Positions 51,847 through 61,884 of a DNA stretch of 64,000 bases are shown in pieces. A program made the translations under genes and the position numbers. Each line of letters starts with the position of its first letter. Positions within the stretch are counted from its first letter, which is position 1. The notes below the pieces were generated by a model. It was given only the letters and a program-made list of their open reading frames with translations. It was not told where the DNA came from and did no database searches. Source of the stretch: Campylobacter lari (lineage in GTDB: Bacteria > Campylobacterota > Campylobacteria > Campylobacterales > Campylobacteraceae); contig NZ_CP011372.1 in the NCBI RefSeq assembly GCF_001017575.1, forward strand, positions 682,001 to 746,000, given 5' to 3'.

Positions 51847-53434
51847 AAAGATTATCTTAGCTTCATTTTTATTGCTTTGTGTTTTTGTAATAGTTGCGTT
51901 TATAAAAAATCAACCTGATTATATTAGTAAAGCTGCTTACGAAGAGCTTTTAGAGCAAAATTTGATCCAAAAAGCCATAGTAGAAAATAATGAAATATTA
52001 TTAAAAAGCAAAGAAGGAAATTTTTTAATTGCTAAAGATGTAGTGGATTTAAATGCTTTATGGCAAAAAATTCCTTTAGAATATGCTAAAGATTATAATT
52101 TAAGTGAGTTTTTTTTGATCTTTATTTTGCTTGCTTTTCTTGTAAGTTTTTTACTTTTTCTTAATAAAAAAAATAAAGATAGGCAAAATTTACTTTCTTT
52201 AGAAAAAAATATTTTAGAAAAAAATGAACAAAATAACACTATACAAGATGTAGTAAGTGAAGTTAAATTTAAAGATGTAGCAGGTGTTGATGAGGCTAAG
52301 GTAGAGCTTTTAGAAATCGTTGATTTTTTAAAAAATCCTCAAAAATATAAAGATTTTGGCGTAAAAATGCCAAAAGGCGTTTTATTAGTAGGGCCTCCTG
52401 GAGTGGGAAAAACTTTGATAGCAAAAGCAGTAGCAGGCGAAGCTGGGGTGCCATTTTTTTATCAAAGTGGGGCTAGTTTTGTAGAAATTTATGTAGGTAT
52501 GGGCGCAAAAAGAGTTAGAGAGCTTTTTTTAAAAGCTAAATCAAAGGCTCCAAGTATTATTTTTATAGATGAAATTGACGCAGTTGGTAAAAGTAGGGGA
52601 GATTTTTCTAATGTAGAAAGAGATAATACTCTAAATCAACTTTTAACTCAAATGGATGGATTTGAAGATAATAGTGGGGTTATAGTAATGGCCGCTACAA
52701 ATAAAATCGATCTTATGGATAATGCGTTATTAAGATCAGGGCGTTTTGATAGAAGAATTTTTATATCTTTGCCTGATTTTAAAGATAGAATGCATATTTT
52801 ACAAAATTATATGAAAGAAAAAAAATCTAGTGTAGATTTAGAAAAAATTGCAAAAGCTAGTGTGGGTTTTAGCGGAGCAGCTTTAGAGACTTTAGTTAAT
52901 GAAGCGGCTATTAATGCTATAAGAAGAAAATCAGATTTAATAGAAGAAAATGATTTTTTTGCAGTGCTTAATAAGGTTTTAATGGGTAAAAAAAAGATTT
53001 TCTCTCTAAGTGATAAAGAAAGAAAAATTCAAGCCACATACCAAGCAGCTAAAGCTTTGTGTGCTTTTTATTTTGATGTTAAATTTGAAAAAATTACTTT
53101 GATAGAAGATAGATTTAAAGAGTATGAAAATACCATCAAATCAAAATCAGAATTGCTAAACAAAATAAAAGTTTTTCTAGCAGGCTCAGTTGCCATGGAG
53201 CTTATTTTTAATGAAAGCTATACTAATGCACAAAGTGATCTTTTGAAGGTTAAAGAATTGCTTACTTTCATGGAAACTTTTGCTATGGCAAATGAGGGTT
53301 TATTACAAGAGCAAAAGCAAGAAGTGAAAGAATTTTTAGAATTAATGAAAGAAAAAGTAGTGAGATTAGCTAACATTCTTTTAGAAAATGAAAAAATAGA
53401 AAAACAAGATGTAGAAAAAATCATAATGGAGTAA
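51836..53434 (+). CDS. FtsH-like AAA ATPase lacking the protease zinc motif
   Basis: A 532-residue protein with two membrane helices (about 5-23 and 92-110) and an FtsH-type AAA domain: Walker A GPPGVGKT at 186-193, pore loop [17 protein letters not shown], Walker [12 protein letters not shown], and SRH region [21 protein letters not shown]. The C-terminal part follows FtsH order, but the place of HEAGH reads YQAAK at residues 402-406, so proteolysis is not expected. It may be an unfoldase or a partner of the true FtsH elsewhere. A 2-bp gap separates it from mogA. Confidence 0.85.
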   Translation: MKNKKIILASFLLLCVFVIVAFIKNQPDYISKAAYEELLEQNLIQKAIVENNEILLKSKEGNFLIAKDVVDLNALWQKIPLEYAKDYNLSEFFLIFILLAFLVSFLLFLNKKNKDRQNLLSLEKNILEKNEQNNTIQDVVSEVKFKDVAGVDEAKVELLEIVDFLKNPQKYKDFGVKMPKGVLLVGPPGVGKTLIAKAVAGEAGVPFFYQSGASFVEIYVGMGAKRVRELFLKAKSKAPSIIFIDEIDAVGKSRGDFSNVERDNTLNQLLTQMDGFEDNSGVIVMAATNKIDLMDNALLRSGRFDRRIFISLPDFKDRMHILQNYMKEKKSSVDLEKIAKASVGFSGAALETLVNEAAINAIRRKSDLIEENDFFAVLNKVLMGKKKIFSLSDKERKIQATYQAAKALCAFYFDVKFEKITLIEDRFKEYENTIKSKSELLNKIKVFLAGSVAMELIFNESYTNAQSDLLKVKELLTFMETFAMANEGLLQEQKQEVKEFLELMKEKVVRLANILLENEKIEKQDVEKIIME

Positions 53435-53436
53435 AA

Positions 53437-53964
53437 ATGGTAAAAATAGGAATTTTAGTACTTTCAGATAGAGCAAGTAGCGGAGTTTATGAAGATAAAT
53501 CCGGAGTAGAGATAGAAAAAATTTTAGATTCTTATATAAAAAATGAAAAAAGTTTTTATTATGAGCTAATTCCTGATGAGTATGATTTAATCATAGAAAA
53601 ATTAGCTTATTTGGCTGATGAAGTAAAATGTGATTTGATTTTTACTACAGGGGGTACAGGGCCTGCTTTGCGTGATGTGACACCAGAAGCAACACAAGCA
53701 GTGTGTGATAAAATGCTTCCAGGTTTTGGGGAGTTAATGCGTGCAAAAAGCTTAGAATATGTACCAACAGCTATACTTTCAAGACAAAGCGCGGGTATAA
53801 AAGGAAAATCATTGATTGTTAACTTACCGGGTAATCCAAAAGCTATAAGAGAATGCATTGAGCCTATATTTCCTGCTATACCTTATTGTGTGGATTTAAT
53901 AGGTGGAGCTTATATTGAAAATAATGAAGAAGTAATTTCTGTATTTAGACCAAAGAAAAAGTAA
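53437..53964 (+). CDS. mogA: Molybdopterin adenylyltransferase
   Basis: A 175-residue MogA/MoaB-like protein with LSDRASSGVYEDKSG and TTGGTGPALRDVTPEA, the molybdopterin-binding signatures, and NLPGNPKAIRE. It adenylates molybdopterin before Mo insertion, needed for enzymes such as nitrate reductase and formate dehydrogenase. It is the last gene of the plus-strand run and ends in a strong palindrome. Confidence 0.9.
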   Translation: MVKIGILVLSDRASSGVYEDKSGVEIEKILDSYIKNEKSFYYELIPDEYDLIIEKLAYLADEVKCDLIFTTGGTGPALRDVTPEATQAVCDKMLPGFGELMRAKSLEYVPTAILSRQSAGIKGKSLIVNLPGNPKAIRECIEPIFPAIPYCVDLIGGAYIENNEEVISVFRPKKK

Positions 53965-53983
53965 GTCTAGCTAGACTTACTTT
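53958..53983. terminator. Palindromic terminator between mogA and the rhodanese operon
   Basis: A perfect 26-base palindrome with 13-base arms (AAAGTAAGTCTAG and complement), A-rich on the left and T-rich on the right, lying between convergent genes. It suits termination in both directions and includes the stop codons of both neighbours. Confidence 0.75.
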
Positions 53984-54357
53984 GAGGTTTTATAACCTTG
54001 CGATAAAAGTGCGTTCATACCGCCTTTTAAATTAGTAACTTCTATGCCATTTTGATCTAGTAAAGCAGAAGCTTTAGCGCTTCTTGAACCACTTCTACAA
54101 ACTATAGCGATAGGTTTGTCACTTGAAATCTTTTTAATTTCCTCGATGAAATTTTCATTTAAGCTACCATCTTCATTGTAAAAGCTAATTTTAATGGCAT
54201 TTTTTATAGTACCAGTTTGCGCCCATTCGCTAGGTTTTCTAACATCAATTACTTGATAATTTTCTAAAATTCCTGCGTTAATATCAATATTTTTAACTTC
54301 TGCTAAAACAAAACTAGCACAAAGTGCCAAAGATAAAAATATTTTTTTCATAATCAA
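53977..54357 (-). CDS. Periplasmic rhodanese-domain protein
   Basis: A 126-residue single rhodanese domain with a signal peptide (MKKIFLSLALCASFVLA). The active-site loop is CRSGSRSAKA with the persulphide cysteine near residue 86. The motif VIDVRKPSEWAQTGTIKNA is the rhodanese N-terminal signature. It would handle sulphur transfer in the periplasm. It overlaps the next rhodanese by 4 bp; the two share the ending [28 protein letters not shown]. Confidence 0.85.
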   Translation of the reverse strand: MIMKKIFLSLALCASFVLAEVKNIDINAGILENYQVIDVRKPSEWAQTGTIKNAIKISFYNEDGSLNENFIEEIKKISSDKPIAIVCRSGSRSAKASALLDQNGIEVTNLKGGMNALLSQGYKTSK

Positions 54358-54686
54358 CCTTCTTTTGTTGCTTCATAACCTTGTGATAAAAGCGCTACCA
54401 TGCCACCATCTAAATTAGTGCATTCTATACCTAGAGCATCTTCTATCATCATAGCAGTGTGTTTGCTTCTTGAGCCTGTAGCACATACAAAGGCTATGTT
54501 TTTATTTTGATAATCTACTTTTTCTTTAAACTCTTGGATGAAATTTTCATTCATAAAGCCATTATCATCGCAAAGTGCGATGAGTATAGCTTCTTTTATA
54601 ACCCCGCTTTTCCATTCGCTAGGAGTTCTTACATCTATAATGCAAAATTCGTGTAAAATATCTTTAGAAATAGCTATATTTTTCAT
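54354..54686 (-). CDS. Cytoplasmic rhodanese-domain protein
   Basis: A 110-residue rhodanese without a signal peptide. [18 protein letters not shown] and the loop [12 protein letters not shown] (cysteine near residue 70) are clear. It is paralogous to the following periplasmic protein, suggesting tandem duplication with one copy exported. It overlaps the htpG stop by 4 bp. Confidence 0.85.
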   Translation of the reverse strand: MKNIAISKDILHEFCIIDVRTPSEWKSGVIKEAILIALCDDNGFMNENFIQEFKEKVDYQNKNIAFVCATGSRSKHTAMMIEDALGIECTNLDGGMVALLSQGYEATKEG

Positions 54687-56512
54687 TTTTCTAAAGCCTT
54701 AGAAATGATTTTGCTTAAAGCATTGTTAAATTCACTAGGGTTGTCTATACCCATACCTTCGCTAAGTTTAGCCATATTTAAAAGAATATGTGCCATTTCA
54801 TTAGCTAAGGTATCATTTTCTTTTAAGGCTTTTAAAATTTCATGATTAGGATTAATTTCAAGTATAGGTTTAACTTGCTGTTCTTGCCCCATTTGTTTAA
54901 GAATTTGTTGCATAGCAAAATCAGGTTTATTTTGATCATAAACAATACAACTTGGACTATTTGAAAGTCTTTGGCTAAGTTTTACTTCTTCAACTTCATC
55001 TTTTAAAACTTCTTTTATTTTGATGAGTAAGCTTGCAAATTCAGCCTTTTGTTCTTCGCTAGTTTCTTCACTAGCTAGATGGTTAATAGCACTAAATTTT
55101 AAGCCTTCAAATTCATTCATCATAGGCATAACTATGGTATCAATTTCCTCATCAAGCAATAAAACATTGATATTTTTTTGTTTATAGCTTTCAAGTAATG
55201 GAGAATTTCTTAAAAGTTTTTCATTTTTTCCGCTAATATAAAAAATTTCATTTTGACCTTCAGCTAAGTTTTGTTTATACTCTTCAAGATCAATTAATTC
55301 TTCTTTATTTGAGTTTTTAAAGTATAAAAGCTTAGCTATAGCGTCTTTATTTTCACCAAAACCATATAAACCTTCTTTTAAAACTTTTCCAAAGTTTTCA
55401 TGGAATTTAAGATAGTTTTCTTTATCTTTTTCTTTGAATTTTTTAAGTTCTGCTAGGATTTTTTTAACACTTGCTTCTTGAACGCTTTTTAAGATTTTAT
55501 TTTCCTGTAAAATTTCACGGCTTACATTAAGCGGTAAATCTTCTACATCAATAATCCCGCGTACAAATCTTAAATAAGTTGGTAATAATTCTTTATCATC
55601 ATCGCTTATAAAAACTCTTTTAACATAAAGTTTTAAACCACTTTTATAATCTACTCTATATAAATCAAACGGAGCTTGTGCAGGTATAAAGAATAAAGAA
55701 TTATACTCTATAGAACCTTCAGCTTTTGTGTGGATATAAAGCATAGGTTTGTTTGAGTCATGAAAGTTTTGCTCATAAAATCTTTCATAATCTTCAGCTT
55801 TTAAGCTTGCTTTATTTTGTCTCCATAAAGCACTTGCTGTATTAATTTGAGTGTTTTTTAATTCTTTTTTAGGTTCTTTTTCACCTTCTTCTAATGGTAA
55901 ATATTCTTCTTTTTCCATAAAAATAGGAAATTGTATATGATTTGAGTATTTTTCTACTATACTTTCAATGCGATATGAGTTTAAAAACTCTTCATCTTTT
56001 AAATGCAAGGTTATACAAGTGCCTTGTTCATCTTTATTTGCATCTTCTATTTCATAACCACTAGCATCAGAAGTCCAAAGGTAAGCTTTATCATCTAATG
56101 CCTTTTTGCTTAAAACTTCTATTTTAGAAGCTACCATAAAAGCAGAGTAAAAGCCTACGCCAAATTGTCCTATAAGTTGAGAGTCTTTTTTGGCATCGCC
56201 ACTTAAGTTTTCTAAAAAGCTTTTTGTACCACTTTTGGCAATGGTTCCAAGATGATTGATCAAATCTTCTTTATTCATACCTATGCCATTATCGCTTATG
56301 GTTAGGGTTTTTGCTTCTTGATTGAAGTTGATTTGAATTTTTGGTTCAAATTTTAAATTTTTATAAGCATCATCACTCACGCTTAAATAGCTAAGTTTAT
56401 CAAGTGCATCACTTGCATTAGAAATAAGCTCTCTTAAAAAAATTTCTTTGTTTGAATACAAAGAATGAATCATAAGTTGTAAAAGTTGATTAACTTCAGT
56501 TTGAAATTGCAT
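54683..56512 (-). CDS. htpG: Chaperone HtpG (Hsp90)
   Basis: A 609-residue Hsp90. GHKL ATPase motifs: [11 protein letters not shown] near residue 32, ISDNGIGM, and [12 protein letters not shown]. The middle domain includes [14 protein letters not shown]. It is a cytosolic ATP-dependent chaperone. It follows crcB by 11 bp on the minus strand, at the far end of a long purine/envelope operon. Confidence 0.96.
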   Translation of the reverse strand: MQFQTEVNQLLQLMIHSLYSNKEIFLRELISNASDALDKLSYLSVSDDAYKNLKFEPKIQINFNQEAKTLTISDNGIGMNKEDLINHLGTIAKSGTKSFLENLSGDAKKDSQLIGQFGVGFYSAFMVASKIEVLSKKALDDKAYLWTSDASGYEIEDANKDEQGTCITLHLKDEEFLNSYRIESIVEKYSNHIQFPIFMEKEEYLPLEEGEKEPKKELKNTQINTASALWRQNKASLKAEDYERFYEQNFHDSNKPMLYIHTKAEGSIEYNSLFFIPAQAPFDLYRVDYKSGLKLYVKRVFISDDDKELLPTYLRFVRGIIDVEDLPLNVSREILQENKILKSVQEASVKKILAELKKFKEKDKENYLKFHENFGKVLKEGLYGFGENKDAIAKLLYFKNSNKEELIDLEEYKQNLAEGQNEIFYISGKNEKLLRNSPLLESYKQKNINVLLLDEEIDTIVMPMMNEFEGLKFSAINHLASEETSEEQKAEFASLLIKIKEVLKDEVEEVKLSQRLSNSPSCIVYDQNKPDFAMQQILKQMGQEQQVKPILEINPNHEILKALKENDTLANEMAHILLNMAKLSEGMGIDNPSEFNNALSKIISKALEK

Positions 56513-56523
56513 TTATATCTCCT

Positions 56524-56892
56524 TTATTTAAAAATTAAAAAACCAATCCACACTGCCAAAAGACAAAGGATAACATTTAAAATAATATTTAGAAAAAAGT
56601 GAAAATAATCACCACTTTGCAAAAATAACAAATTTTCATAAGAAAAAGTTGAAAAAGTCGTAAAAGCACTTAAAAAACCCGTACTAATTAAACTTTTAGT
56701 AAAAATATGCACACCTTTAGAGTTTGCATAAGAAAAAAACAAGCCCATTAAAAAAGAACCTATAATATTAACAAGTAAAGTGCCATAGGGAAAATCATGT
56801 GGAATGATTTTATTAAAAAAGCTACTAGCAAGCATTCTAGATATGGCTCCTAAAAAGCCACCAAAACCTACAGCCAAAACCGTACTAATCAA
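56524..56892 (-). CDS. crcB: Fluoride channel CrcB/Fluc
   Basis: A 122-residue four-helix membrane protein with GGFLGAISRMLAS, PYGTLLVNIIGSFLMG and STGFLSAFTTFSTFSYE, the fluoride-channel signature including the pore phenylalanines. Dual-topology dimers export F-. No fluoride riboswitch is seen ahead of it; it is embedded in an operon (4-bp overlap with plsC). Confidence 0.92.
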   Translation of the reverse strand: MISTVLAVGFGGFLGAISRMLASSFFNKIIPHDFPYGTLLVNIIGSFLMGLFFSYANSKGVHIFTKSLISTGFLSAFTTFSTFSYENLLFLQSGDYFHFFLNIILNVILCLLAVWIGFLIFK

Positions 56893-57578
56893 GCTTTTGA
56901 CCTTTCGTTATCTAAGATTGTTTGCATTTTTTCTCTAGTTTGATCAAGCCAATCTTCTTTGCTTGTATCAACAAGATCAAGAAACACTACTTTTAAAATG
57001 CCACTCTTTGCACTAAATTTTTGTGTATCTAAAATTTTAGCTGAATCAACAATTACCACAGGTTGGACTTTTAGCTTAAGTTTTTCACTTAAAATTTTAG
57101 CTCCAACTTTAAATTTTAAAAGTTTTTGTGTTTTAGATCTTGTACCTTCTGGAAAAATAGCTAAGATTCTATCTTCTTTTAGTCTTTCTTTGGCTTCTTT
57201 TAAAAGTTTTACTAGACCTTTTGGGCTTCTATCTATACAAATAATTTTAGGTTTTTTAATCAAAGTTTTAAAAACAGGGAGTTCGCCAAGTTCTTTTTTG
57301 GCTATCCAAGATATATTTTTTGGACATAGATCTTCCAAAACAACTATATCTAACAAGCTTTGGTGATTGATTAAAAGTAAATTAGCTTGAGGGTGTATAG
57401 AACCTTGAGTTTGGATTTTATAATTTATTATATATTTTTGCAGTTTTGACCATGCTTTTCTGATTTTCCAAATTTTTTCTTGTGATTGTAATAATAAAAA
57501 GGCAATACATAAAAATATAATAGATAAAATAAATTCAATCCAAAATATTAAAGCTTTAAATCTTTGATAAATCTTCAC
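56889..57578 (-). CDS. plsC: 1-acyl-glycerol-3-phosphate acyltransferase
   Basis: A 229-residue membrane-bound acyltransferase. An N-terminal membrane helix precedes NHQSLLDI (the NHx4D catalytic motif near residue 71) and IFPEGTRSK near 142. It makes phosphatidic acid. It overlaps the preceding SH3-like protein gene by 23 bp. Confidence 0.88.
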   Translation of the reverse strand: MKIYQRFKALIFWIEFILSIIFLCIAFLLLQSQEKIWKIRKAWSKLQKYIINYKIQTQGSIHPQANLLLINHQSLLDIVVLEDLCPKNISWIAKKELGELPVFKTLIKKPKIICIDRSPKGLVKLLKEAKERLKEDRILAIFPEGTRSKTQKLLKFKVGAKILSEKLKLKVQPVVIVDSAKILDTQKFSAKSGILKVVFLDLVDTSKEDWLDQTREKMQTILDNERSKA

Positions 57579-58761
57579 TTTTTACCCAGCCTATTTTTCC
57601 ATTATTAAATAAAATTTTTTTATATTCATCTCTTGAATCTAGCACTTCTACTTCTTGTTTATATTTTCCAGAATAAAAATGAGTTGAATTTAGAGTTGGT
57701 AAAATTTGCACTTTACTTTCAGCTTTTAATATAGCTTTATATATGTTATTTTGGGCTAAAAAACTTGCTATTAGAGCTAAAATCGCTAAACCTAAAGCTA
57801 CATAGCTTTTCTTAAATACAAACCATAAAGCAAAAATACCACACAAGCTCCATAAAAACACTTGTTTGTAAAAATTAAAGTCATTGGTTTTTGGATTTAA
57901 ATCACTTTGTGTGCTTATACTATCTTCTTTAAGTTCTATTTTTAAGGAAAAATCTTTTAGTTCTTTAGAATTTAAATTAAAATAAGAAAAATCAAAACGC
58001 GTTTTGCTTTTATCTAAAATAGCATAATAAAACCCACTTTGCTTTTCAAAATCACCTTTAATAGCTTCTATACCTTGTTTTTGAATATCTTTTATATTAA
58101 AACTTGCTAGATTTGTATTTTCTCCTGCAAGTTCTATGAATAAAATTATATTATCATTATCAAAACTACTTGCTTTTATTTGTTTTACTTCTAAATTACT
58201 TGCAACTATGTGTGAGTATTTATTAGAAGGAGCATCAATTTTTTTAAGTCTAATAGGTTTTATAATTAATGATGAGCTTTGAAAAATATGATCATTTCTG
58301 CTTAAAGAAACGATGATTTTATTTAAATTAGCATTTAAACTTTTAGCTTCAAACCATAATTTTGTATGATATGAATTAGCCTTTTGCTCCCAAATGGGAT
58401 TAGGATTAATCCAAAGCATATCATCATTTTTTTCAAAGCTCACATTTAAATCAAAACTTACATTAGTTGTGGTAATAACCTCAAGATCTATAGCAAAAGC
58501 TTCATCTATGAAAGCTTCATCAGTGTATTCTTTTGCATTTAATACCAAAGAGCCTTGAGGAATAAAATTTTCATCATTGATTTTACTTTCGTAATTACTC
58601 TCATCGCTTGGAGCGATAGTTTGATATATTTGCTTAGCTTGATCGTCCAATTGATTGTAATTTTTTTCTAAGGTATTGTAATCTTCAAAAACGCTATTTT
58701 CTTGAGCATATAAATTAAACGCTAGTAAAAAAATACAAAAAACTTTGAAGGTTTTTAGCAA
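57556..58761 (-). CDS. Periplasm-facing membrane protein with C-terminal SH3-like domain
   Basis: A 401-residue protein of unknown function. It has a signal peptide (residues 1-19), a long extracytoplasmic part with immunoglobulin-like strand patterns (VTTTNVSFDLNVSFEKND), two membrane helices at about 300-345 (VFLWSLCGIFALWFVF, ALGLAILALIASFLA), and a final segment of about 50 residues resembling a bacterial SH3 domain (VEVLDSRDEYKKILFNNGKIGWVKSEDL). Such domains often bind peptidoglycan. It lies between purQ and plsC in the same position as a conserved hypothetical of C. jejuni. Confidence 0.75.
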   Translation of the reverse strand: MLKTFKVFCIFLLAFNLYAQENSVFEDYNTLEKNYNQLDDQAKQIYQTIAPSDESNYESKINDENFIPQGSLVLNAKEYTDEAFIDEAFAIDLEVITTTNVSFDLNVSFEKNDDMLWINPNPIWEQKANSYHTKLWFEAKSLNANLNKIIVSLSRNDHIFQSSSLIIKPIRLKKIDAPSNKYSHIVASNLEVKQIKASSFDNDNIILFIELAGENTNLASFNIKDIQKQGIEAIKGDFEKQSGFYYAILDKSKTRFDFSYFNLNSKELKDFSLKIELKEDSISTQSDLNPKTNDFNFYKQVFLWSLCGIFALWFVFKKSYVALGLAILALIASFLAQNNIYKAILKAESKVQILPTLNSTHFYSGKYKQEVEVLDSRDEYKKILFNNGKIGWVKSEDLSKI

Positions 58762-59405
58762 TTTAAAAATCCTTCAAACATTTTAAGTCCTACTTTTGAG
58801 CCAAGTATATCATCACACATTCTTTCAGGGTGTGGCATAAGTCCAAAGATTTTTTTATTCTCATCACAAATTCCAGCTATATCGCTTAAGGAGCCATTTG
58901 GATTATTGATATATCTTAATAAAATCATATCTTTATCTTCTAGCATTTTAATACCATCTTCGCTATTAAAATAATTTCCTTCTCCATGAGCAATAGGTAA
59001 TTCTATAATGTCATTTTTTTGGAAATTTTTCAAAAAAGCATTATTGTTTGATACTACTTGCAATGCTTGCATTTTAGAAATAAAACTTAGGCTATTATTA
59101 TGTTTCATAGCTCCCTTTAAAAGACCAAGTTCTAATAAAATTTGAAAACCATTGCAAATACCTAGGACATAGCCACCTTTTTGCACATGTTCTTTAAGTG
59201 TTTTCATAGCAGGAGCAAGTTTTGCAATAGCTGCACATCTTAAATAATCTCCATAAGAAAATCCACCTGGTAAAACGATTAAATCCGCACTAAAATCTTG
59301 TCTTTCATGCCAAATGATTTCAGTTTTTACGCCTAGTTTTTCAAAAGCATAAGCTGTATCAAACTCACAATTAGTTCCAGGAAAACGAATAATAGCTACT
59401 TTCAT
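58755..59405 (-). CDS. purQ: FGAM synthase subunit PurQ (glutamine amidotransferase)
   Basis: A 216-residue class I amidotransferase: VAIIRFPGTNCEFDTAYA, LPGGFSYGDYLRCAA, the nucleophile in GICNGFQIL near residue 84, and the His/Glu pair in MPHPERM. It supplies ammonia to PurL, which is not in the window. It overlaps purS and the SH3-like gene by a few bases. Confidence 0.95.
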   Translation of the reverse strand: MKVAIIRFPGTNCEFDTAYAFEKLGVKTEIIWHERQDFSADLIVLPGGFSYGDYLRCAAIAKLAPAMKTLKEHVQKGGYVLGICNGFQILLELGLLKGAMKHNNSLSFISKMQALQVVSNNNAFLKNFQKNDIIELPIAHGEGNYFNSEDGIKMLEDKDMILLRYINNPNGSLSDIAGICDENKKIFGLMPHPERMCDDILGSKVGLKMFEGFLNC

Positions 59406-59638
59406 AATATTATCTCATAATCTTCTATCACGGTATTTGCAAGTAATTCTTTACACATCAAATCAACTTGTTTTAAAGCTTCTTCTTTATCATCACAAGC
59501 TATATCAAAACTAATTTGTTTTGAGGTTTTAACATTTGCTATGTTATTAAAATCTAAAGAATGCAAAGCCTTTTCTATAGCTTTGCCTTGGGGATCTAAA
59601 ACCCCATTTTTAAGTGTGATATTTACAGTTACTTTCAT
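59402..59638 (-). CDS. purS: FGAM synthase subunit PurS
   Basis: A 78-residue PurS with KVTVNITLKNGVLDPQGKAIEKALHSL, the typical start. It bridges PurQ and the small-type PurL, so this organism should use the three-part FGAM synthase. It has a 4-bp overlap with purQ and an 8-bp gap after purC. Confidence 0.94.
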   Translation of the reverse strand: MKVTVNITLKNGVLDPQGKAIEKALHSLDFNNIANVKTSKQISFDIACDDKEEALKQVDLMCKELLANTVIEDYEIIL

Positions 59639-59646
59639 TCTTTTTC

Positions 59647-60360
59647 CTAACTTAAAATTCTTTTTAATACTTCTTCATAGGCCATTTTTACATTGCCTAA
59701 GTCTTGTCTAAAGCGATCTTTGTCTAATTTTTCATTAGTTTTACTATCCCAAAATCTACAACTATCAGGACTAATTTCATCAGCTAGTATCATATTTCCT
59801 TCGCTATCAATACCAAATTCTAATTTAAAATCAATCAATCTTAATCCTTTGGACTCAAAGAATTTAACTAAGATAGAATTAATATGTCTTGCGGTATTTT
59901 TGATTAATTCTAAATCTTTTTCACTTTTTACTAAATTTAAAATCAAACAATGCTCGTCATTGATGATAGGATCGCCCAAATCATCATTTTTATAACAAAA
60001 CTCAACTACAGCAAAAGGTAAAATTGTGCCTTCTTTAATACCTAATCTTTTTGTCAAAGATCCTGTAGCTACATTTCTAGTAATAACTTCAATAGGTATA
60101 ATATTGCATTTTTTAACAATTTGTTCTTTATCGCTGATAGTTTCTACTAGATGTGTTTTAATACCTTCTTTTTCTAAAAGATGAAAAATTTCAGTGCTAA
60201 TTTTACAATTTAATGCACCTTTTCCTGCTTCATTACCTTTTTTTTCTGCATTAAAAGCAGTTAAATCATCTTTAAATTCTGTGATGAGTACATTCTCATC
60301 ATCAGTCTTAAACATTTTTTTACCTTTTCCCTCGTATAAAAGATCTAGTTTTGTTGCCAT
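59647..60360 (-). CDS. purC: SAICAR synthetase
   Basis: A 237-residue enzyme joining CAIR and aspartate in purine synthesis. Motifs are [11 protein letters not shown] at the start, [29 protein letters not shown], and [13 protein letters not shown]. It lies one base after the ctp stop, showing the operon order ctp-purC-purS-purQ. Confidence 0.96.
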   Translation of the reverse strand: MATKLDLLYEGKGKKMFKTDDENVLITEFKDDLTAFNAEKKGNEAGKGALNCKISTEIFHLLEKEGIKTHLVETISDKEQIVKKCNIIPIEVITRNVATGSLTKRLGIKEGTILPFAVVEFCYKNDDLGDPIINDEHCLILNLVKSEKDLELIKNTARHINSILVKFFESKGLRLIDFKLEFGIDSEGNMILADEISPDSCRFWDSKTNEKLDKDRFRQDLGNVKMAYEEVLKRILS

Positions 60361-60361
60361 T

Positions 60362-61678
60362 TTACTCTCCTTTTGTGATGTTTAAAATTTTGATTGCGTC
60401 AATTGCTGTTTTTAGCTGTATATCATTATCAATTTGTTCTTTGGTGATGATATTTTTATCTTCTTTGTTATCTTTTTTCTTTTCTTGATGTCCGATTTTA
60501 TCAAGTTCAGCTTGTAGGTGTTTTTTTAGATCGCTTTCTTTGATTTCAAAGCCATGATTTTCTTCTTTACTTACTTTTCCTGGGAATACTTCTATATCAG
60601 GACTAACCCCGACAGCTTGTATGGTTCTACCACTTGGTAAATAATATTTTGCTATAGTAAGTCTTAAGCCTTCTTTACCTTTTTCATCCATAGGTAATAT
60701 AAGTTGCACACTACCTTTTCCAAAGGTTTTTTCACCCACTATAATAGCACGTTTAAAATCTTGTAAAGCCCCACTTACAATCTCACTTGCACTAGCGCTA
60801 CCACCATTTACAAGCACTACTAAAGGTGCGTTGGTGATTTTTTTACTAGGATTTGCTTTAAATTCTACATTCTCACTTTCTATTTTTCCTTTTTGTGAGA
60901 CAATGACTCCTTTATCTACGAAAAGATTTACCAAACCTACAGCTTGATTTAAAATACCACCTGGGTTAGTTCTAAGATCTAGTATAATTCCTTTTACATT
61001 AGAATGTTTTTTGATTGCTTTACTAGCTTCATCTACGACATTTTTATCAAAATTAGTCACTCTTAAATAAAGCAAGTTTTCATTTTCAATTAGTTTTGTA
61101 TAAACACTATCTACTTTTATAATATCTCTTTTTAAATTAACATCAAATGGTTTTGCATCGCCTTTTCTATAGATAGTTAGAGTAACCTTTGTCTTAGGTT
61201 CTCCACGCATTTTAGAAACAGCTTCATTTAAAGTCATACCTAAGGTTGATTCGTTATTAATTCTTAAAATAATATCATCAGTTTTAATGCCTGCTTTATC
61301 TGCTGGGCTTCCTTCTATAGGAGCTACAACGCTAATTGCTCCATCTTTTTGCGTAATAGTAAAGCCAAGTCCTCCAAATTCTCCATTAGTTTGTTCTTTA
61401 AGTTCTTTATAGCCTTTTTCATCTAAGAAAGAAGAATGAGCATCTAAATTTGTTAGCAAACCTGCTATGGATTTATCAACCAAATCTGTATAATTAACAT
61501 CATCAACATAGTATTGTTCTATGATAGACATGGTTCTTGTGAGTTTAGATAAAGCTTCTATTTTCTTTTCTGCTTCACTAGGAGCGGGGTTTTTAGCTTG
61601 TAAATTCGTAAAAATAAAAGAAGCAGTTACTAAACTACAAATGCTAGCTGCGATAATAAGATTTCTTTTTGTCTTCAA
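60362..61678 (-). CDS. ctpA: Carboxyl-terminal processing protease (S41)
   Basis: A 438-residue periplasmic protease: N-terminal signal/anchor ([17 protein letters not shown]), a PDZ domain at about 95-175 ([29 protein letters not shown]), and the S41 core with catalytic serine in [15 protein letters not shown] and lysine in [11 protein letters not shown]. It trims C-termini of envelope proteins; family relatives influence cell shape. It heads the long minus-strand operon and is divergent from clpB. Confidence 0.92.
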   Translation of the reverse strand: MKTKRNLIIAASICSLVTASFIFTNLQAKNPAPSEAEKKIEALSKLTRTMSIIEQYYVDDVNYTDLVDKSIAGLLTNLDAHSSFLDEKGYKELKEQTNGEFGGLGFTITQKDGAISVVAPIEGSPADKAGIKTDDIILRINNESTLGMTLNEAVSKMRGEPKTKVTLTIYRKGDAKPFDVNLKRDIIKVDSVYTKLIENENLLYLRVTNFDKNVVDEASKAIKKHSNVKGIILDLRTNPGGILNQAVGLVNLFVDKGVIVSQKGKIESENVEFKANPSKKITNAPLVVLVNGGSASASEIVSGALQDFKRAIIVGEKTFGKGSVQLILPMDEKGKEGLRLTIAKYYLPSGRTIQAVGVSPDIEVFPGKVSKEENHGFEIKESDLKKHLQAELDKIGHQEKKKDNKEDKNIITKEQIDNDIQLKTAIDAIKILNITKGE

Positions 61679-61823
61679 AGGAAAAACTCCAAAATAAATA
61701 TGAATTCATAAAATAATTGTCTAATTTTAGTTATTTTTGCTTAAAAAATCGTAAATAAAGTAAATATTTTTATGATATTAGTGTGTATATATAAAAAATT
61801 ATTTATAAATATAACTAAATAAA

Positions 61824-61853
61824 CTTGACAATAATAGACTAAAGTTATATAAT
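61824..61853 (+). promoter_or_regulatory. clpB promoter with HspR (HAIR-like) operator
   Basis: A full-consensus sigma-70 promoter, TTGACA (61825-61830), 17 bases, TATAAT (61848-61853), lies 31 bases before the clpB ATG. Overlapping it is CTTGACA-N7-ACTAAAG (61824-61844), close to the HAIR operator CTTGAGT-N7-ACTCAAG bound by HspR, which represses chaperone genes in C. jejuni. The 206-bp divergent gap to ctpA contains nothing else recognised. Confidence 0.7.
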
Positions 61854-61884
61854 ACACTTCATATAAAAGTAAAAAGGAGTAAAA

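Noticed and set aside
54200-61700. The long minus-strand run from ctpA to the rhodaneses as a horizontally acquired block.
   Set aside because: Codon use and gene order are like core Campylobacter genes, and all functions are housekeeping.
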